64,000 bases of DNA from Chryseobacterium balustinum (lineage in GTDB: Bacteria; Bacteroidota; Bacteroidia; Flavobacteriales; Weeksellaceae): NCBI RefSeq assembly GCF_900168205.1, contig NZ_FUZE01000003.1, positions 248,001 through 312,000 on the forward strand, written 5' to 3'. Under the pieces are notes generated by a model. The model made no database searches. It was given only the letters and a program-made list of their open reading frames with translations, and was not told where the DNA came from. Below are positions 44,030 to 53,193 of this stretch, one piece after another (within the stretch, counting starts at the first letter, position 1; each line of letters starts with the position of its first letter). The position numbers and the translations under genes are program-made.

Positions 44030-46297
44030 TTATTTTTTAACTGCTTTCACAGTTTTAGAACTTCCATTCTTCATATTCAGTTTTACCATATACACGCCGG
44101 ATATAAGGCTGTGTAATGAAATTGTTTTTTCAGAACCTTTGAATTCTTTAATCATTTTGCCTGAAAGATCATAGACAACAACCGACTGTAATTGTACATC
44201 TCCTGAAATAGTAATGATATCAGTAAATGGATTAGGATAAATAACAATGTCATGTTTTGCTGAAATTTCATTCACGCCCAACGAAACGGTCGGTGCCCAA
44301 GAAATATCATCATAACTGTATCGTACGTTTCCATTATCCGTTAAAATCGCCAATCTTGCTGTAGAAGGTACTGTATTTGGTATCTCTACAATATATTCAC
44401 TTGCACCTGTATAAGAAGTATTGGTGATTGCAAGATTCTGAATAGATACAAATGACGTAATATCTGTTGTGTTCGTTACATATCCAACTTTCATCACCCC
44501 TGTATTAGCACTGCAATACGCTCTGAATTTTAATGAATGGGTACCTGCATTGATGTTGCTCAATTCAGGGAGAATGGCCATGGCCGATCCGGTAAGTGGG
44601 GTTTGCAACACATGCTTCGTACCAGAATATGCTCCTATACCATTGATTGTCACATTTCCCAATCCTGTAGCCAATTTAATCCAGCAGGGTGCATTTGATA
44701 ATGCTCCCGCATTATATGCTTCAAAATCTTCAAAAAGAGTCGTTTTTGGTGCACAAAGTGTTAAAAATGATGTAATATTCGACCATAAACTTTGATCGGT
44801 TGCACTACATCTAGATCTTATCCAAATATAATACGTTGTAGCAGAGTTTAGACCTTGTACTGTATAAGGATTTGATGTTATTCCTGTTAGATTAGGTACC
44901 GTAGTAGATGTTGGAGGCGTATTACTTGTACTGTAATAGATGTCATATCCCAATGCCGGAGCCGGAGAAGGTGCCGCCCAAGTCATATCTACTGTAGCAC
45001 TAGTTGCATTCGAAAGCACCACATTGGTAGGTGCCAAACACGTCGCTTTTGGCTCCCAGTATACATTATCCAAATACAAAGATGAAGTAGCTGTACCACC
45101 GTGTCTTATTGCTAATCTTGCATTAACCGGTACGGTAGTTGGTACCACTACTGTATATTCATAACCATCAAACACTGTATTGGTCATCGTTAATGATTGA
45201 ATATTAACAAATGAAGCAGCATCGGCATCATTTGTCACATACCCAACATCCATTACCCCAGTTCCCGAATTCACTTTGGCTTTAAATCTCAGCCAATGCG
45301 TTCCTGTGTTCACATTGCTAAATGCTGGAAGTACTGCAATCACTGTATTAGCCGGTGAGCTAGCGCTTAGAGTTATCCCTTTTGTGCTATTTACCCCACT
45401 ACCAGAAATACTATAGTAGCCTGTACCTAATACAATCTTATCCCAACAATCTGCATTAAATGATCCACTAGCAAGCGCGTCAAAATTTTCAAACATAGTG
45501 GTTTGCGGATCACATTTAGTTTTAAAGACCCCTCTTAGAGCCCATGCGCTTTTAGATGAGGTGCTGCATACCGATCTCACATAGTAATAATGCGTAGTAA
45601 ATGAGGCCAATCCGTTAAGAGATGCAGAGGTTGTTGTGCTGCTTCCTGATGCTACAGTGGTGTTGTCTGGAGGTATACTTGAAGTTGAATAATAATATTC
45701 GTAACCGTTATTGGGTGCTGTTGTTGGAGTATCCCAAGATAAATTTGCTGCATTGTTGGTAATGCCTGAAGCGACAAGCGCTGTAGGAACAAAACAAGCA
45801 GGTGTTGACTCGATTTTTAAACTGAAATCTACAAAGTTACCATTGGTATTAGGACCACAAGGGTTTGCTGTTGCAGGAAGGCTAGTTCCCGTTTGTACTC
45901 TTATTCTGTAAATTCCTGGTGCCTGAGATGGTGGAATAAAAAACTGGTCATCAACAGTTGAATAGTTTGATGTTGGTATCGGGTTTTCATAGAAATCATT
46001 AAAATCCCCATTTCCATTCCAATCTACCCATACAAGCGATTTGGTTCCGCTACCACCGAATTCCAGATGCACTTTTACAGTTCCTCCCGGATAAGAGGTT
46101 ACTATTTGAGTTGCAGAATTGTTTACATATGCCTGATGCGAGGTTGCATCGTAGTACAAAGCTCCCTGATCCGAAAATATTGCATTTTTTAAGTAATACA
46201 TGGTAGATGTTCCTGTAGTAGGTGTACAGTAAGTCTGTGCATCCAGCTTAAAAAAAGGAAGAAGTAAGATCATCCAAAAGAGATAATGTTTTCTCAT
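44030..46297 (-). CDS. T9SS type A sorted adhesin with GEVED and fibronectin type III domains
   Basis: 755 residues from MRKHYLFWMILLLPFFKLDAQ, a clear signal peptide; the frame extends 15 codons further but these are not needed. Residues about 25-165 hold a GEVED-type domain (LVWVDWNGNGDFNDFYEN). Fibronectin type III modules occur near 170-260 and 425-515 (PTALVASGITNNAANLSWDTP; PTNVVLSNATSATVDMTWAAP), each followed by a jelly-roll adhesin-like domain (FENFDALASGSFNADCWDKI; FEDFEAYNAGALSNAPCWIKL). The C-terminus (about 680-755, IVIYPNPFTDIITISGD...GVYMVKL) is a type A sorting domain. Predicted role: secreted or surface adhesion. Confidence 0.9.
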   Translation of the reverse strand: MRKHYLFWMILLLPFFKLDAQTYCTPTTGTSTMYYLKNAIFSDQGALYYDATSHQAYVNNSATQIVTSYPGGTVKVHLEFGGSGTKSLVWVDWNGNGDFNDFYENPIPTSNYSTVDDQFFIPPSQAPGIYRIRVQTGTSLPATANPCGPNTNGNFVDFSLKIESTPACFVPTALVASGITNNAANLSWDTPTTAPNNGYEYYYSTSSIPPDNTTVASGSSTTTSASLNGLASFTTHYYYVRSVCSTSSKSAWALRGVFKTKCDPQTTMFENFDALASGSFNADCWDKIVLGTGYYSISGSGVNSTKGITLSASSPANTVIAVLPAFSNVNTGTHWLRFKAKVNSGTGVMDVGYVTNDADAASFVNIQSLTMTNTVFDGYEYTVVVPTTVPVNARLAIRHGGTATSSLYLDNVYWEPKATCLAPTNVVLSNATSATVDMTWAAPSPAPALGYDIYYSTSNTPPTSTTVPNLTGITSNPYTVQGLNSATTYYIWIRSRCSATDQSLWSNITSFLTLCAPKTTLFEDFEAYNAGALSNAPCWIKLATGLGNVTINGIGAYSGTKHVLQTPLTGSAMAILPELSNINAGTHSLKFRAYCSANTGVMKVGYVTNTTDITSFVSIQNLAITNTSYTGASEYIVEIPNTVPSTARLAILTDNGNVRYSYDDISWAPTVSLGVNEISAKHDIVIYPNPFTDIITISGDVQLQSVVVYDLSGKMIKEFKGSEKTISLHSLISGVYMVKLNMKNGSSKTVKAVKK

Positions 46298-46572
46298 TGT
46301 AGTTCTATTTTTAAAATTAAACATATAATTAATAGCGTACAATTATTAAGCTTTTTTTCGCCTCTGCATTTTCTACTTTGATCATTAACATTTTAGAGTA
46401 AATCTAAATTTTCAGTTCGCTTAAAGATTTAAACAATATTAGTGTTATATTTGCCCTATATGAAAAACAGGCTTGCATAATTCATTGAATTTACAAGAAT
46501 AAAAATCACAAAATACTAAAAACCAATATGTTATAAATTAGGATTATTAAGAGACAGTTAATCGAAATCATC

Positions 46573-48204
46573 GTGAAAAACAAGACAGAAAATAATTTTA
46601 ACTGTAAAAAAACTCTAAAAAATAATGTCTTTTTATTATTTTTAATTGCCTTATTTCCCCTATATATCCAAGGGCAAAAAGGTCCCGATTTTAGTCTTTT
46701 AACCGATAAATCTTTTCAAAAATTATATCAAAATCCAGAGGACTGTATCAGTTATTCTCAAAGCATTTTAATTAGTGATAAAAACCCTGAACATAAAATT
46801 GTTCTAAGAAATATTCTTTCACAAGCCTATGCGATGCAGGGAAATTATGTACAGTCGCTAAACATTTACAATCAAAAAGAAGAAGACATTGGAAAAGACA
46901 GTCAGTTGTACTTCATCGATCTCTTTAGCGAATACAGCCTTGCCGACCAATACCAAAATCTTGGTCTCTACAATCAGTCTAAAAATATTATTTCCAATAT
47001 CTTACAAAACCGTGATCTAGTGAAAAGCCGTGATGTGAAGGTGAAAACTACGATTGCAAAATTGTATCAGCTTCAGGCCATCAACTTCGGCATTGCCAGA
47101 AACTATCAAGAAGCTTTTCAAAGCCTAAATATAAGTAACCAATATCTTACTGGTTCCAACAAAGAAAATATCATTTTAATCTGGGAAAATAAAATTTTCA
47201 GAGCTTCTTACCTCATCAGACAAAATAAACTTGAAGAAGCAAAAAAACTGCTTGATGAGGCTATTAATGATGTAAAGCACAATGGAAACTATCCTTTTCT
47301 TACGGCTTTTGCTTACGAAAATCTGTCTCGATATTATTTTCAGAAAGAAGATTATGATACTGCCATCAAAAGCCTAGACACCGGGCTTTTACATATAGAA
47401 GATCTCCCTTACAACAATATCAAAATTGTTTTTTATGAATTATTAACCAGAAATTATTTAGCACTAAATAATGACGAAAAATACCATTATTACAATAATC
47501 TTTATACAGATCTAAAAGCAAAACTATACACCAACAAAAAGGAAGGCATACAGTATATTGTAAAATTGGTAGAAACATATAATAAGAAGAATTTTGAGAT
47601 TCAGAAGCAAAATAAAATAAGGCAATTCAGAAACACTACAATCATTGTTTTGTTTTTTGTTCTTGGAATTGTAACCTACTTTTTTTACGAATCACGAAGA
47701 AGTAAAGATCTGAAAAAACAGCTTGCTTTTTTTGAGAAACAAAAAGAAAGAGAAAAATCTATGCAGATGCAGGCCGATAAGCTGAAAGATGATATAGAGA
47801 AAGAACAAAAAAACACAGAAAAAGAAACGCCAAAAGTCTCTAAAGAAAAAGAAGATGAGATCTTACAAAAACTGAAAGAATGGGAATTGTCTACTAATTT
47901 TTTAAGCAAAAATATGTCGATCTCTATTTTATCTGCACAAACAGAGATCAATACAAAATACCTTTCTGAGGTTATCAACAGCAATAAAGGGAAAAACTTT
48001 AATGGCTATATCAATGAATTAAGAATCAACCACATTGCCGGTTTATTAAAAAACGACCCTGCATTTCTCAACTATAAAGTAAGTTATCTTGCAGAGTATT
48101 CCGGTTTTTCATCACATGGAGCATTTACGAATGTATTCAAATCGATCACTGGGATGTCGCCCAATCATTACATTCAGGAAATCATTAAAAACAAAAGATC
48201 ATGA
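46573..48204 (+). CDS. Membrane-bound TPR transcriptional regulator with AraC-type DNA-binding domain
   Basis: 543 residues, starting with GTG; no in-frame ATG is near and the signal-anchor NVFLLFLIALFPLYIQGQ follows. Residues about 60-340 are TPR helices, a transmembrane helix lies at about 354-372 (TIIVLFFVLGIVTYFFYES), then a coiled coil (about 375-425) and an AraC-type helix-turn-helix (about 450-540: TEINTKYLSEVINSNKGKNFNGYINELRINHIAGLL and FSSHGAFTNVFKSITGMSPNHYI). The layout resembles Bacteroidota one-component regulators with sensing outside and DNA binding inside. It overlaps the next gene by ATGA. A -7 element TATATTTG lies at 46446-46453. It is divergent from the adhesin gene and may control it. 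Confidence 0.88.
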   Translation: MKNKTENNFNCKKTLKNNVFLLFLIALFPLYIQGQKGPDFSLLTDKSFQKLYQNPEDCISYSQSILISDKNPEHKIVLRNILSQAYAMQGNYVQSLNIYNQKEEDIGKDSQLYFIDLFSEYSLADQYQNLGLYNQSKNIISNILQNRDLVKSRDVKVKTTIAKLYQLQAINFGIARNYQEAFQSLNISNQYLTGSNKENIILIWENKIFRASYLIRQNKLEEAKKLLDEAINDVKHNGNYPFLTAFAYENLSRYYFQKEDYDTAIKSLDTGLLHIEDLPYNNIKIVFYELLTRNYLALNNDEKYHYYNNLYTDLKAKLYTNKKEGIQYIVKLVETYNKKNFEIQKQNKIRQFRNTTIIVLFFVLGIVTYFFYESRRSKDLKKQLAFFEKQKEREKSMQMQADKLKDDIEKEQKNTEKETPKVSKEKEDEILQKLKEWELSTNFLSKNMSISILSAQTEINTKYLSEVINSNKGKNFNGYINELRINHIAGLLKNDPAFLNYKVSYLAEYSGFSSHGAFTNVFKSITGMSPNHYIQEIIKNKRS

Positions 48205-49340
48205 AGTTATTTATTCACTTTTTTTGGCTGTCATTTTTGCTCTGTACAGTTTCTGTTTCAGGACAAAAAACTTCTGATGATTCATTGGGTGTTATTATCA
48301 AAAAAGCCAATCAAGAGATTTACAATAATCCCGATAATGTAATTAAAATCGGAAAAAAATTACTTAAAAACGAAAAAGATTCCAAGAAATTAATCCGAAT
48401 CTATTTGCTTTTATCAACTGCCGGTTTTGCCAAAAGAGATTTTGACGAGTCGTTACAATATATTTATAAAGCAAGAGAACTGGCAAAAAAAACAAATGAT
48501 CCTAAAATTCAGACTTCTGTTCTGATGACAGTTGCGGTGCAGTTTCAGCAAATGGATCTTTTAAGCAAAAGTATTGAGACACTGGATGAGGTAGACAAAT
48601 ATCTGGCAGAACTTCCCGATGACCTTTCTCTAAAACATTTTGAAACCGCCAGAAGCTTTGCTTTACGGGGCATGATTTATAAAAGTCAGTCGAATCCGGA
48701 AATTGCTCTGCAGGAGTTTTTAATTGCCATTAAAAGTTTTGAAAAAGTACCAGATCAAAAAACAACTTATTACAATCAAAGTATTATCTATTATAACATC
48801 GGTACATGTTATCTGACGATTGACGAACCAGAACAAGCCCAAAAAGCTTTCCAAAAATCAATTGATATTGCTCATCTTATAAAAGCCAACAGTCTGGAAG
48901 CTTTTGCTCTGAAAGGCATGTCTGAAATACCAAAACAAAAACATCAATACCAAGCCGCTTTAGATTTTCTTTTAGAGGCTGAAACGCTCAGTAAAAACAT
49001 CGGAGATCTCACCCTTAATGAAGGGATCTATAAAGAAATGGCTGATAATTATCTGGCAATGGGAAAGCAAAACCTTTATCAGATATACAGCAAAAAACAT
49101 ATTGAAACCCGTCTTGAGAGAGAACAAAACGAATTAAGCTCTATTAATCATGCTCTTGATATTCATAATGTAGAATCTCAGAAAAAAAATAAAGATATGA
49201 TTACTCAATATCATATCTTTATTTTAGCAATGCTCTTATCAGGAGCACTTGTTTTTGGATCTTTTTTTTACTTTGCATTAAAAATTAGAAAACGCAATCA
49301 ACGAGATCAGGAAGAAATTAAAAAACTTTTTAATTCTTAA
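48201..49340 (+). CDS. TPR membrane protein, paralogue of the upstream regulator without DNA-binding domain
   Basis: 379 residues. Signal peptide (MKLFIHFFWLSFLLCTVSVSGQ), then TPR helices (about 40-310) and a transmembrane helix (about 336-358, IFILAMLLSGALVFGSFFYFAL). It ends 20 residues later at KIRKRNQRDQEEIKKLFNS. The paralogue at 46573 continues here into a coiled coil and AraC domain; this one does not, and no such domain is seen in other frames downstream. It could be a sensor or decoy partner, or a truncated copy. ATGA overlap shows cotranscription and probably coupled translation. Confidence 0.85.
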   Translation: MKLFIHFFWLSFLLCTVSVSGQKTSDDSLGVIIKKANQEIYNNPDNVIKIGKKLLKNEKDSKKLIRIYLLLSTAGFAKRDFDESLQYIYKARELAKKTNDPKIQTSVLMTVAVQFQQMDLLSKSIETLDEVDKYLAELPDDLSLKHFETARSFALRGMIYKSQSNPEIALQEFLIAIKSFEKVPDQKTTYYNQSIIYYNIGTCYLTIDEPEQAQKAFQKSIDIAHLIKANSLEAFALKGMSEIPKQKHQYQAALDFLLEAETLSKNIGDLTLNEGIYKEMADNYLAMGKQNLYQIYSKKHIETRLEREQNELSSINHALDIHNVESQKKNKDMITQYHIFILAMLLSGALVFGSFFYFALKIRKRNQRDQEEIKKLFNS

Positions 49341-49450
49341 GAAGGTTATTGTATATCAACCATGTATCACGAGTGCTCTTGGTCGAGTCTTATTTCAGCA
49401 AAGTTAAATGCCCAACATAACCTTTTTTTTTACCTTTAGAATTTCCTGCT

Positions 49451-49853
49451 TTATTCGTTTTTAAAACTCTTTGGAAAGTTATTCGGTAAATCAGGACTGT
49501 AGTAAGACATCCAGTCTTCTGTTGTGTTTCCGTTTGCTATTTTATTGAATAATAAAATTGATTTTTTCCCTCACGAAACCAATACTGCTAAAATCTTATG
49601 ACCATCTTCTAGGATAACTTCTGCATTGATTATATCAAAATAATGAGTAGACAACTTTTTCTTCAGTTCTTCATATTTTAGATTTCCGGATGAACTGCTG
49701 CGTAGATTTATTGATTTGGTCTACAATCTCTTGAATTCCTTGTGAGATAGGAACCATCATTTGGTCTTTCGGAATGTTAGATAGATCTCTCAAATTAAAA
49801 TCAGTATAAATACGTAGTTGTATATGTTCTGCAATTTTTAATTTTGACAACAG
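49451..49853 (-). pseudogene. Decayed gene of unknown family
   Basis: Pieces in three frames on the minus strand read as one protein: IQLRIYTDFNLRDLSNIPKD, IQEIVDQINKSTQQFI, a frame change, then KYEELKKKLSTHYFDIINAE and VILEDGHKILAVL, another change, then NGNTTEDWMSYYSPDLPNNF ending at 49451. At least two frameshifts and no start codon. The family is not recognised. Confidence 0.55.
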
Positions 49854-50304
49854 TTATTTAAAATCATAATATAAAAATAAAAATCATTTAATGTGTAATA
49901 TTTATAAATGTTAATTTTTGAATATTTGTAGTTTATTATACTGTTATATTGATAATAAATGTATATTTGTTAAGGATTGTTAATTTATGTACCATATTTG
50001 TTAACAATTGGAAAAATACTAAAACCAACCGAAAAACTAAATTAACATGAAAAAATTCTTAAAAAAGATTCCTCTTTTGATTTAATAATCACTATTTAGT
50101 GAAGTTAAAAACCAGTGTAGTAAATTGTTTTATTTATCTATATAAATACATATGATAAATTGATGTTTAATACACTACTTATATTTTCCCGTGAATTATT
50201 TACCGGGGTTATAGCTCTGTCTATTTAATTCGATAGTCGCAAGAATCTAATCTATTTATTAAAAGATAAATTTTATCAGTTTCACTCTTTAAAAACAAAT
50301 AACT
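49854..50304 (+). other. AT-rich upstream region of the tail-collar operon
   Basis: No gene of normal size. A 12-codon frame (50047-50085, MKKFLKKIPLLI) looks like the remnant of a signal peptide or a short leader. TATATTTG (49962-49969) could be a -7 element without a well-placed TTG; it would give a leader of about 330 nt before the first collar gene. Confidence 0.4.
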
Positions 50305-50844
50305 ATGGAAGGAACAATAGGAGAAATCCGCCTTTTTGCCGCAAACTTTGCGCCTAGAGATTGGTCGTATTGTAATGGTGCATTACTCGCTATCAGAACA
50401 AACACTGCTTTATTCTCTATTTTGGGAACCACTTATGGTGGAGACGGGCAAGTCACTTTCGGCTTACCTAATCTTTCAGGAAGATCTGCGGTAGGAGCAG
50501 GCCAAGGACCAGGATTGTCTTACTATGACCTAGGTGAGATGACTGGTACAAATACTAAAACGCTAACAATTTCGAATCTTCCGCCGCATACTCATACTGC
50601 GGGAGGGAATATCGTTATTCCTGCATTTTCGGAAGAGGGAGATTCTGCAACTCCGGCAAATAATGTTTTGGCTTCAAAGGGATCTATGTATACGTCTCAG
50701 GGAAGCGATTCTAGTACCAAAGCTACTCCTTTGAATATTCAAGTGGGGGTAACCGGTGGAAGCACACCAATTAATATTACTCAACCTTCACTAGGGATGA
50801 ATTATATTATTTGTATGTATGGAGTTTTCCCATCTAGAAACTAG
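50305..50844 (+). CDS. Tail-collar domain protein 1 (MdpB-like)
   Basis: 179 residues. The N-terminal phage tail-collar domain (about 5-62) reads IGEIRLFAANFAPRDWSYCNGALLAI and FSILGTTYGGDGQVTFGLPNLSGR. The rest is Gly/Ser/Thr-rich with LPPHTHTAGG and ends MNYIICMYGVFPSRN, as in microcystin-dependent-protein-like proteins. There is no signal peptide and no neighbouring phage gene. Such proteins occur in tandem triplets in many non-phage genomes; their function is unknown. First of three paralogues and probably first gene of a six-gene operon. Confidence 0.92.
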   Translation: MEGTIGEIRLFAANFAPRDWSYCNGALLAIRTNTALFSILGTTYGGDGQVTFGLPNLSGRSAVGAGQGPGLSYYDLGEMTGTNTKTLTISNLPPHTHTAGGNIVIPAFSEEGDSATPANNVLASKGSMYTSQGSDSSTKATPLNIQVGVTGGSTPINITQPSLGMNYIICMYGVFPSRN

Positions 50845-50898
50845 TCTTAAGTCATTCTGAATTTTTTTAAAACTAATAATAATTAAAACTAAAATACT

Positions 50899-51438
50899 AT
50901 GGAAGGTTATATAGGAGAAATTCGATTGTTTGCGGGAAATTTTGCTCCAAGAGGATGGTTTTTTTGCGATGGAACAGAATATAGCATAGCAAATTACTCT
51001 ACACTTTTTTCAATTTTAGGAACTACTTATGGAGGTAATGGGCAAACTACATTTGGTGTACCAGATTTACGTGGCCGTGTGGCTGTAGGAACAGGGCAGG
51101 GAGCTGGTTTACAAAATATTACATTGGGTCAAGTAGGAGGTACAGAAAATGTAACAATGAATACTTCACAAATGCCGATGCATACCCATAATGCAATGGC
51201 TACTATTGCATTTCCTGCTTTTTCAGAAGGAGGAGAAACGGGTTCGCCTTCGGGAACAATTTTAGGAGGACTTCAAGGTGCTTATTCTACTCAGCCTGCA
51301 GATACAAATATTGCTCCGGCAACAGCTTCAGGGGCTTTATCTGCTGTAGGTAGCGGTAATCCTTTTGAAATTTTACAACCTGTTTTGGCTGCCAATTACA
51401 TTATTTGCTGTGAAGGAATTTATCCAAGCAGACCATAA
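50899..51438 (+). CDS. Tail-collar domain protein 2 (MdpB-like)
   Basis: 179 residues, paralogue of the previous gene. The collar domain reads IGEIRLFAGNFAPRGWFFCDG and FSILGTTYGGNGQTTFGVPDLRGR, with the metal-type His pair in MPMHTHNAMATIAFPAFSEGGETG. The C-terminal ANYIICCEGIYPSRP is conserved in the set. No signal peptide. The spacing is 54 bases from the first paralogue and 34 to the third. The three are diverged at the DNA level, so the triplication is old and each copy is probably maintained. Confidence 0.92.
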   Translation: MEGYIGEIRLFAGNFAPRGWFFCDGTEYSIANYSTLFSILGTTYGGNGQTTFGVPDLRGRVAVGTGQGAGLQNITLGQVGGTENVTMNTSQMPMHTHNAMATIAFPAFSEGGETGSPSGTILGGLQGAYSTQPADTNIAPATASGALSAVGSGNPFEILQPVLAANYIICCEGIYPSRP

Positions 51439-51472
51439 TTAAGTAAATTTTAATTCTAAAAAACTAATCATC

Positions 51473-52015
51473 ATGGATGGAACAATGTCAGAAATAAGAA
51501 TGTTTGCGGGAAATTTTGCTCCAAAATCTTGGGCTTTTTGTCAAGGGCAAACATTATCAATCAATACAAATCAGGCTCTTTTTGCGCTTTTAGGAACCAT
51601 GTACGGTGGAAATGGAGTTACAACATTTATGTTACCCAATTTTGCGGGTAGAACTGCTATGGGAACAGGAAGTGGAGCAGGAATTGATAACTGGACTCTT
51701 GGAGAGATCAATGGTACACCAACGGTGACGTTACTTACTCCCAATCTGCCTATGCACAATCATGCTTCCGGAACAGAAACGGCTTCTATTCAAACGTTTT
51801 CTGAAGGAGGTGATACAGGTTCTCCCTCAAATGCCACACTTGCATCATTACCAGGTTTATATTCAAGCCAACCTGCAGATACAACATTAAGACCAATTAC
51901 AACGGCATTCAGCTTAAGCGTTGCAGGAGGAAGCCAGCCTATTAGTATTCAGCAGCCGTTTTTAGGAATGAACTACATCATTTGTTTATACGGAATTTTC
52001 CCTTCAAGATCATAA
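51473..52015 (+). CDS. Tail-collar domain protein 3 (MdpB-like)
   Basis: 180 residues. MSEIRMFAGNFAPKSWAFCQGQTLSI and FALLGTMYGGNGVTTFMLPNFAGR form the collar domain. LPMHNHASGTETASIQTFSE carries the H-x-H region and the end is MNYIICLYGIFPSRS. Third member of the triplet. A hairpin (52030-52057) separates it from the next gene, so expression of the downstream genes may be tuned there. Confidence 0.92.
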   Translation: MDGTMSEIRMFAGNFAPKSWAFCQGQTLSINTNQALFALLGTMYGGNGVTTFMLPNFAGRTAMGTGSGAGIDNWTLGEINGTPTVTLLTPNLPMHNHASGTETASIQTFSEGGDTGSPSNATLASLPGLYSSQPADTTLRPITTAFSLSVAGGSQPISIQQPFLGMNYIICLYGIFPSRS

Positions 52016-52029
52016 TTAATAATACAAAA

Positions 52030-52060
52030 GCCTCTAATAGTTTATTCAATTAGAGGCTTT
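52030..52060 (+). terminator. Hairpin between the collar triplet and downstream genes
   Basis: GCCTCTAAT (52030-52038) pairs with ATTAGAGGC (52049-52057), then only TTTATC. The ATG of the next gene is 12 bases after it. It may be a weak terminator or attenuator rather than an operon end. Confidence 0.6.
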
Positions 52061-52071
52061 ATCGAAAAAAT

Positions 52072-53193
52072 ATGAAAATAGCTTTACTTTTACCACGATC
52101 TGTTATTTATCCTTCAATGTCTTTTGATATGATGGATGGCTTTAAGCAAGCGTTAAAAAATATTGGCTTGGAAGGTCATCACGAAATCGTTTCAGCGGGA
52201 ATAGGTGTTGCCGCAAAACATGAAGAGATCTATGAGCGTTGCGAGCAATTTCTTTTGGAAGGTGCGGATATTATCATTGGATATATTAATCCTATTTCAG
52301 CCGAGTTTATTCACCCGCTTTTCGAATCTTCAGGGAAAACTTTGCTTGTTTTAGACAGCGGATATCATTTTCCTGCTTTTCAGGGGAAACTTTCTAATGC
52401 ATATTTTATATCTCTTCAGGGAGGTTTGTGTACAAGGGTTATTACTCATAAAGCAATTGAAGATGGGCATAGAAATTTTGCATTTACGTGCTCTTTTTAC
52501 GATGCGGGCTATCGTCCATCTTATATCTATCCAGCTGCTGTTGAAGAGAAAGGTGGTACCATAGGCTTTAATCATGTTACGTCTTTACGCCGTGAAGATT
52601 TTACCCTGGCTCCACTTACCGAATATCTTGAGCAGCAAAAAGAAACTGCAGTTCTTGCAACATTTTGTGGTGATATGGCAGATGATTTTTTCAGAGTCGG
52701 GAACAAGCTGGTTAATAATTATTCGGTATATGGAACGGGTTTCACATCCGATGAAGCATGGCTTTCGAAAATGCCTTATCCGGGTAAAGAGTGGAGTTCT
52801 GCTGTAGCTTGGTCTAAAACTTTAAACACACCAGAAAATGAAACTTTCGTAATTATAATGAATAATATTAAAGAAGGTAAAGCTAATCTTTTCTCTTTAT
52901 TGGGATGGGAAGCCGCTCTCTTTATTGCTTTGGAAAACGAAAATTTTGATGGCATTACTATCAATTCACCACGCGGAAAGGTTTATATGAACCCCGAAAA
53001 CAGATTTACAGAAGCTCCGGTTTATTATGCAACAGTTTCAAAAGATAAAACTACAGGGAACTGTCTTCTGAAAGATGTTGAGGTTGCTGCAGTTACAATA
53101 TCAGAGCGTGAAAGTTTAAAAAATAATATTAAATACATTCAGAGTATTGAGGCTAATTCTTGGCTCAATGCTTATGCGTGTTTAGAATCATGA
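52072..53193 (+). CDS. Cytoplasmic periplasmic-binding-fold protein
   Basis: 373 residues resembling type 1 periplasmic binding proteins (LivJ/Leu-Ile-Val-type fold). The N-terminus MKIALLLPRSVIYPSMSFDMMDGFKQALKNIG starts straight at the first beta strand with no signal peptide. Other fold landmarks are ADIIIGYINPISAEFIHPLFE and LLVLDSGYHFP. No transporter subunits are adjacent. It may bind a ligand in the cytoplasm or act with the next gene, whose ATG overlaps its stop (ATGA). Function unknown; the ligand cannot be guessed. Confidence 0.7.
   Translation: MKIALLLPRSVIYPSMSFDMMDGFKQALKNIGLEGHHEIVSAGIGVAAKHEEIYERCEQFLLEGADIIIGYINPISAEFIHPLFESSGKTLLVLDSGYHFPAFQGKLSNAYFISLQGGLCTRVITHKAIEDGHRNFAFTCSFYDAGYRPSYIYPAAVEEKGGTIGFNHVTSLRREDFTLAPLTEYLEQQKETAVLATFCGDMADDFFRVGNKLVNNYSVYGTGFTSDEAWLSKMPYPGKEWSSAVAWSKTLNTPENETFVIIMNNIKEGKANLFSLLGWEAALFIALENENFDGITINSPRGKVYMNPENRFTEAPVYYATVSKDKTTGNCLLKDVEVAAVTISERESLKNNIKYIQSIEANSWLNAYACLES

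Noticed and set aside
50047..50085. 12-codon peptide gene
   Set aside because: Too short to support; it could be a leader or remnant but has no partner evidence.
50305..52015. Prophage remnant based on tail-collar domains
   Set aside because: No portal, capsid, tail tube, lysis or integrase gene is nearby, and such collar triplets are known outside phages.
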